From positions 1-8,056 of the forward strand of contig FR898408.1 of the NCBI GenBank assembly GCA_000437515.1: a stretch of DNA of 8,056 bases, in the 5' to 3' direction. The DNA is from Acidiphilium sp. CAG:727. GTDB lineage: Bacteria > Bacillota > Clostridia > Christensenellales > Borkfalkiaceae. The position numbers and the translations under genes were made by a program. Below the pieces are notes generated by a model. The model saw only the letters and a list, made by a program, of their open reading frames with translations, ran no database searches and was not told the DNA's origin. Below, piece after piece: positions 5,855 through 8,056 of this stretch; position 1 is the stretch's first letter; every line of letters begins with the position of its first letter.

Positions 5855-6742
5855 TTACCAATTCTTTTTTTCCTGTCTGTGATCGTTGTTGTGCTTTCTT
5901 TGTTCTACCATCTGCGCAAACCACTCCACCATTTTGGGGTCGTAGTGCGAGAAGAAAGAACTCTGTTTTTTGTCGAGAGTGGCGATTTTTGCCATGTCTT
6001 CTTCGGATAATTCAAAGTCGAAAATGTCGAAATTCTGTTCCATTCTCTCGATATGGGTCGATTTCGGAATGGCTACTACGTTTCTTTGCATATCCCAACG
6101 CAAAATTACCTGAGCCGCGGTCTTGCCGTACTTTTTGCCGATTTCCACAAGCAAAGGTTCTTCAAACATTCCGCCTCTGCCTTCGCCGAACGGTGCCCAT
6201 GCTTCGTGTTGCACGCCGTATTTTTTCATCCATTCGTGCGCTTCGATCTGCTGATTGTGCGGGTGCGTTTCCACCTGATTTACCATAGGCTTGATACGCG
6301 CGAAACTGCAGATATCGACGAGTCTGTCGGGATAGAAGTTGCTCACGCCGATTGCTTTGATAACGCCTTCCGCGTATAAATCTTCAAGAGCGCGCCACGC
6401 TCCGTAATAGTCCGAGAACGGCTGGTGCAAAAGCACGAGGTCGATATAGTTGGTTTTGAGTTTACGCATAGATTCGAGTACCGATTTTCTCGTTTCGTCG
6501 TATCCGTAATGTTCCACCCAGACCTTTGTGGTAAGGAAAATCTGTTCGCGGGGAACTCCCGATTTCGCGATTGCATTTCCTACTTCCTCCTCGTTGAAGT
6601 AACTCTGCGCCGTGTCGATGTGGCGATAACCGACTTTCAAAGCGTCGAGAACGCAACGTTCGCATTCTTCCTTGTCTACCTGATAAACCCCGTATCCGAG
6701 TTGCGGCATTTTTACGCCGTTAGATAAAGTAACGTATTGCAT
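5855..6742 (-). CDS. Aldo/keto reductase (2,5-diketo-gluconate reductase-like)
   Basis: This 295-residue (alpha/beta)8-barrel enzyme reduces aldehydes or ketones with NAD(P)H in the cytoplasm. The catalytic tetrad is complete: D43 (HIDTA), Y48 (SYFNE), K73 (LTTKVW) and H106 (LLHQP). GVSNF near residue 137 and VAIPKS (about 224-229) are the expected substrate and cofactor regions. The N-terminus, VTLSNGVKMPQLGYGVYQV, is typical, supporting the ATG chosen. The C-terminus extends the usual barrel with a SHYDP...MVEWF...RKHNN tail seen in Firmicutes members. It is the first gene of the redox operon; its extended -10 promoter lies 42-50 nt upstream. A GGAGG is present at 6759-6763 but 16 nt from the ATG, which is too far for normal initiation. 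The natural substrate is unknown. Confidence 0.95.
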   Translation of the reverse strand: MQYVTLSNGVKMPQLGYGVYQVDKEECERCVLDALKVGYRHIDTAQSYFNEEEVGNAIAKSGVPREQIFLTTKVWVEHYGYDETRKSVLESMRKLKTNYIDLVLLHQPFSDYYGAWRALEDLYAEGVIKAIGVSNFYPDRLVDICSFARIKPMVNQVETHPHNQQIEAHEWMKKYGVQHEAWAPFGEGRGGMFEEPLLVEIGKKYGKTAAQVILRWDMQRNVVAIPKSTHIERMEQNFDIFDFELSEEDMAKIATLDKKQSSFFSHYDPKMVEWFAQMVEQRKHNNDHRQEKKNW

Positions 6743-6783
6743 AATGTTTTTTGGAAAACCTCCGTTTCTTGTTTTGTGCCTTT

Positions 6784-6792
6784 ATTATACCA
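6784..6792 (-). promoter_or_regulatory. Extended -10 promoter of the redox operon
   Basis: On the minus strand TGG directly precedes a perfect TATAAT (6784-6789), an extended -10 element. The hexamer at 17-nt spacing (TTCCCT) is a poor -35, as expected of a promoter needing an activator such as a LysR-family protein. The predicted start is the A at 6777, giving a 35-nt leader before the aldo/keto reductase. Confidence 0.7.
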
Positions 6793-6823
6793 TTGCTTTT
6801 CGGGAAAGGGAAGCGCAAAAAAG

Positions 6824-6842
6824 TTTGTCGTTTCAACCAAAA
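6824..6842. promoter_or_regulatory. Possible LysR-type operator (weak)
   Basis: An imperfect dyad lies here (plus strand TTTG...GTT-TC-AAC...AAAA), centred about 55 nt upstream of the predicted operon start. LysR-family activators commonly bind T-rich/A-rich dyads near -65. The symmetry is imperfect and A/T-rich sequence gives chance matches, so this is only a candidate. Confidence 0.22.
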
Positions 6843-6844
6843 GT

Positions 6845-6875
6845 TAAAACAAAAACGCAACCGTAAAAAGTTGCG
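6845..6875 (-). terminator. Intrinsic terminator of the LysR gene
   Basis: On the minus strand CGCAAC (6870-6875) pairs with GTTGCG (6856-6861) across an 8-nt loop and is followed by TTTTTGTTTT (6846-6855). It lies about 28 nt after the LysR stop and upstream of the redox-operon promoter, so the regulator and the operon appear to be separate transcripts. The stem is only 6 bp, so read-through is possible. Confidence 0.75.
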
Positions 6876-6902
6876 CTTTCGTCTTGATTTTTATTGTTTT
6901 TG

Positions 6903-7793
6903 TCATTTGTTTACGATAGATTCTACCGCTCTTATAAATTGCCTGACGTGCTTTGACGGCTCTAACGAATACATTATTCCGTAAGGCACGGTAACGTTCG
7001 TTTTAGACGGCACGATTTTTAGAAGAAAGTGAACGTTTTCCCAACCGTTTATCGCGATAATGGGAATATTTTGTTTTACCGCTTCGTTGAACGCCGCAAG
7101 GTTGAAAAAGTTGAATTCCGTAACTTTAACGCCCGCTTTTTCGCACGCATTGCGCAATTCGTCGATATATTTGTTCCAGCCTTTTCTTATAAACATAGCG
7201 CCCGTTTGTTTCAAATCTTCGGGCGCAATACTGCGCTTAAAGGCGAGCGGGCTTGTTAAAGGAACGGCGAACGAAACTTTTTTATCTTCGAGATGAACGG
7301 TCTGAAATCCGCGTTCTACCTTAAAATCGTCGTCGTAAATGCCTGCAACCACGTCGATTTGCATTCCTAAATTCGATAAAATCTCCCGCGCGTTTTCGGG
7401 TGTGTTTTCAAACGGTATGAGTTCGACTTTCAGGTTCGGGGCGATATCCTGAATTTCCGCCCATATATCGAGAATGAATTTCGCGGGCGTCATAAGCGAC
7501 GTGCCTATACGGATAGACCGCTGATTTTCCTTTCGGTCGATCTCCCGCGCTTTCTCTTCCGCGCGCGTGGCGTAATCTACGAGATATTTTGCGTCGCTTA
7601 AAACGCTTTGCCCCGCGTCGGTGAGTTGAAGTCCGTGATTCGTTCTCTTAAAAAGGGTAACGCCGAGCCTTTCTTCCAAAGAATCTATTTGTTTCATCAC
7701 CGCGGTGGGCGAAATATACATCGCTTCCGCGGTTTTTGAAAAACTGCCGTTTTTCGCCACAATTATAAACGTTAAAAGTTGCGGACTTATCAT
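6903..7793 (-). CDS. LysR-family transcriptional regulator
   Basis: This 296-residue protein has the standard LysR layout. An N-terminal winged HTH (1-60) contains FIIVAKNGSFSKTAEAMYIS, the recognition region SPTAVMKQIDSLEERLG (28-44) and the wing LFKRTNHGLQLTDAG (47-61). A linker helix rich in charged residues (about 65-92) joins it to a type-2 periplasmic-binding-like effector domain (about 93-295), starting IRIGTSLM. AGAGG lies 6 nt before the ATG, supporting the start. The gene has its own promoter and terminator and sits directly upstream of, and co-oriented with, the redox operon, so it is the likely regulator of that operon and perhaps of itself. LysR genes are more often divergent from their target; the same-strand arrangement here makes the assignment less certain. 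The inducer is unknown. Confidence 0.93.
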   Translation of the reverse strand: MISPQLLTFIIVAKNGSFSKTAEAMYISPTAVMKQIDSLEERLGVTLFKRTNHGLQLTDAGQSVLSDAKYLVDYATRAEEKAREIDRKENQRSIRIGTSLMTPAKFILDIWAEIQDIAPNLKVELIPFENTPENAREILSNLGMQIDVVAGIYDDDFKVERGFQTVHLEDKKVSFAVPLTSPLAFKRSIAPEDLKQTGAMFIRKGWNKYIDELRNACEKAGVKVTEFNFFNLAAFNEAVKQNIPIIAINGWENVHFLLKIVPSKTNVTVPYGIMYSLEPSKHVRQFIRAVESIVNK

Positions 7794-7829
7794 ATATTAC
7801 CTCTTATTGCATTAACTTTTCTTTGATAT

Positions 7830-7858
7830 ATTGTAGCACATTTTTCAAACAATTACAA
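7830..7858 (-). promoter_or_regulatory. Promoter of the LysR gene
   Basis: On the minus strand -35 TTGTAA (7853-7858), a 17-nt spacer and -10 TACAAT (7830-7835), preceded by TGC (an extended -10 feature). The predicted start is the A at 7823, leaving a 30-nt leader that contains the AGAGG ribosome site. Confidence 0.75.
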
Positions 7859-7869
7859 GCAGTAACTGC
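7859..7869. promoter_or_regulatory. Short palindrome adjoining the LysR -35 box
   Basis: GCAGTAACTGC is a perfect odd-length palindrome (GCAGT-A-ACTGC) abutting the -35 hexamer, about 41 nt upstream of the predicted LysR start. The position suits an operator for autoregulation or for another regulator. The arms are only 5 bp, so chance is possible. Confidence 0.3.
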
Positions 7870-7927
7870 CATCGCTATTTTAAAACAGCATACAAATTTG
7901 AAAATGAAAGCTGTATTTATGACTATT

Positions 7928-7965
7928 GAAAAGAAGGTTGCAGCTATTTGCGCAACCTCCTTTTC
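7928..7965. terminator. Strong hairpin, possible bidirectional terminator
   Basis: Arms at 7928-7941 and 7952-7965 pair over 14 positions with one mismatch (GAAAAGAAGGTTGC against GCAACCTCCTTTTC) around a 10-nt loop. The A-rich/T-rich outer ends give short U-runs in both directions (CCTTTTC on plus, CTTCTTTTC on minus), so it may end a minus-strand gene entering from beyond 8056. The remainder of 7794-8056 holds the LysR promoter and AT-rich sequence, including the palindrome ATTTTAAAAT at 8028-8037; I see no convincing gene there. Confidence 0.5.
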
Positions 7966-8056
7966 ACGAACTCGCTGCTTACTCTGCTTTGATTTAATAT
8001 CCTTGAAATCTCCCAAAAGTATCTAACATTTTAAAATCTAATTAAATTTCTCACTT

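Noticed and set aside
7804..8016. Minus-strand 70-codon frame upstream of LysR
   Set aside because: It overlaps the LysR promoter, the palindrome and the hairpin, starts at TTG with no ribosome site, and its translation looks like translated intergenic sequence.
1..8056. CRISPR array, insertion sequence or integrase/phage module
   Set aside because: No regularly spaced repeats, transposase or recombinase motifs, or terminal inverted repeats were seen. The damaged zone at 2.29-2.52 kb has no mobile-element signature.

Overview
The window looks like chromosomal DNA from a low-to-moderate GC Bacillota, probably a gut-type Clostridia. This rests on sigma-A type -35/-10 promoters, AGGAGG-type Shine-Dalgarno (SD) sites in the redox operon, Gram-positive-style lipoproteins, and the rdgB-yfcE gene pair also found in Firmicutes. 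The exact lineage cannot be fixed from the sequence. Nearly all genes lie on the minus strand; the one exception with its own promoter is the YhhN-like membrane gene near 1.4-2.1 kb.

Layout. 1-140: tRNA-Gly(UCC) with encoded CCA and a textbook promoter (minus). 212-1281: a nucleotide-housekeeping pair, rdgB (XTP/dITP diphosphatase) followed by a YfcE-type metallophosphodiesterase (minus). 1282-1369: back-to-back promoters for rdgB and for the membrane gene; in both, the -10 box lies exactly 6 nt before the ATG, which predicts leaderless mRNAs. 1370-2078: a YhhN/TMEM86-like membrane protein gene, frame-shifted at a run of 12 G. 2089-2129: a long bidirectional terminator. 2134-2835: a damaged zone. 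A xenobiotic-response-element (XRE)-type HTH gene has an abnormal N-terminus, a cyclophilin-like lipoprotein has lost the C-terminal half of its domain, and between them sits an orphan fragment of a membrane-protein gene on the opposite strand.

2488-6742: a six-gene minus-strand redox operon with gaps of 9-37 nt. In transcription order it encodes an aldo/keto reductase, a lipoprotein carrying two tandem flavodoxin domains, a flavin-reductase-like flavoprotein, two flavodoxin-fold proteins with iron-sulfur-flavoprotein-like cysteine clusters, and the truncated cyclophilin-like lipoprotein. 6903-7793: a LysR-family regulator on the same strand immediately upstream, with its own promoter and terminator; it is the obvious candidate regulator. 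7794-8056: its promoter, a short palindrome and a strong hairpin, with no convincing gene.

Taken together, the operon suggests a flavin/NAD(P)H redox module that reaches the cell surface. Cytoplasmic reductases could supply electrons or process carbonyl, quinone or flavin substrates, while an exported twin-flavodoxin lipoprotein would act outside the membrane. The families are seen in the sequence; the joint pathway is inference. The most notable items are the twin-flavodoxin lipoprotein operon, the G12 frameshift (phase variation, decay or sequencing error), the paired leaderless promoters and the rearrangement scar at 2.29-2.52 kb.
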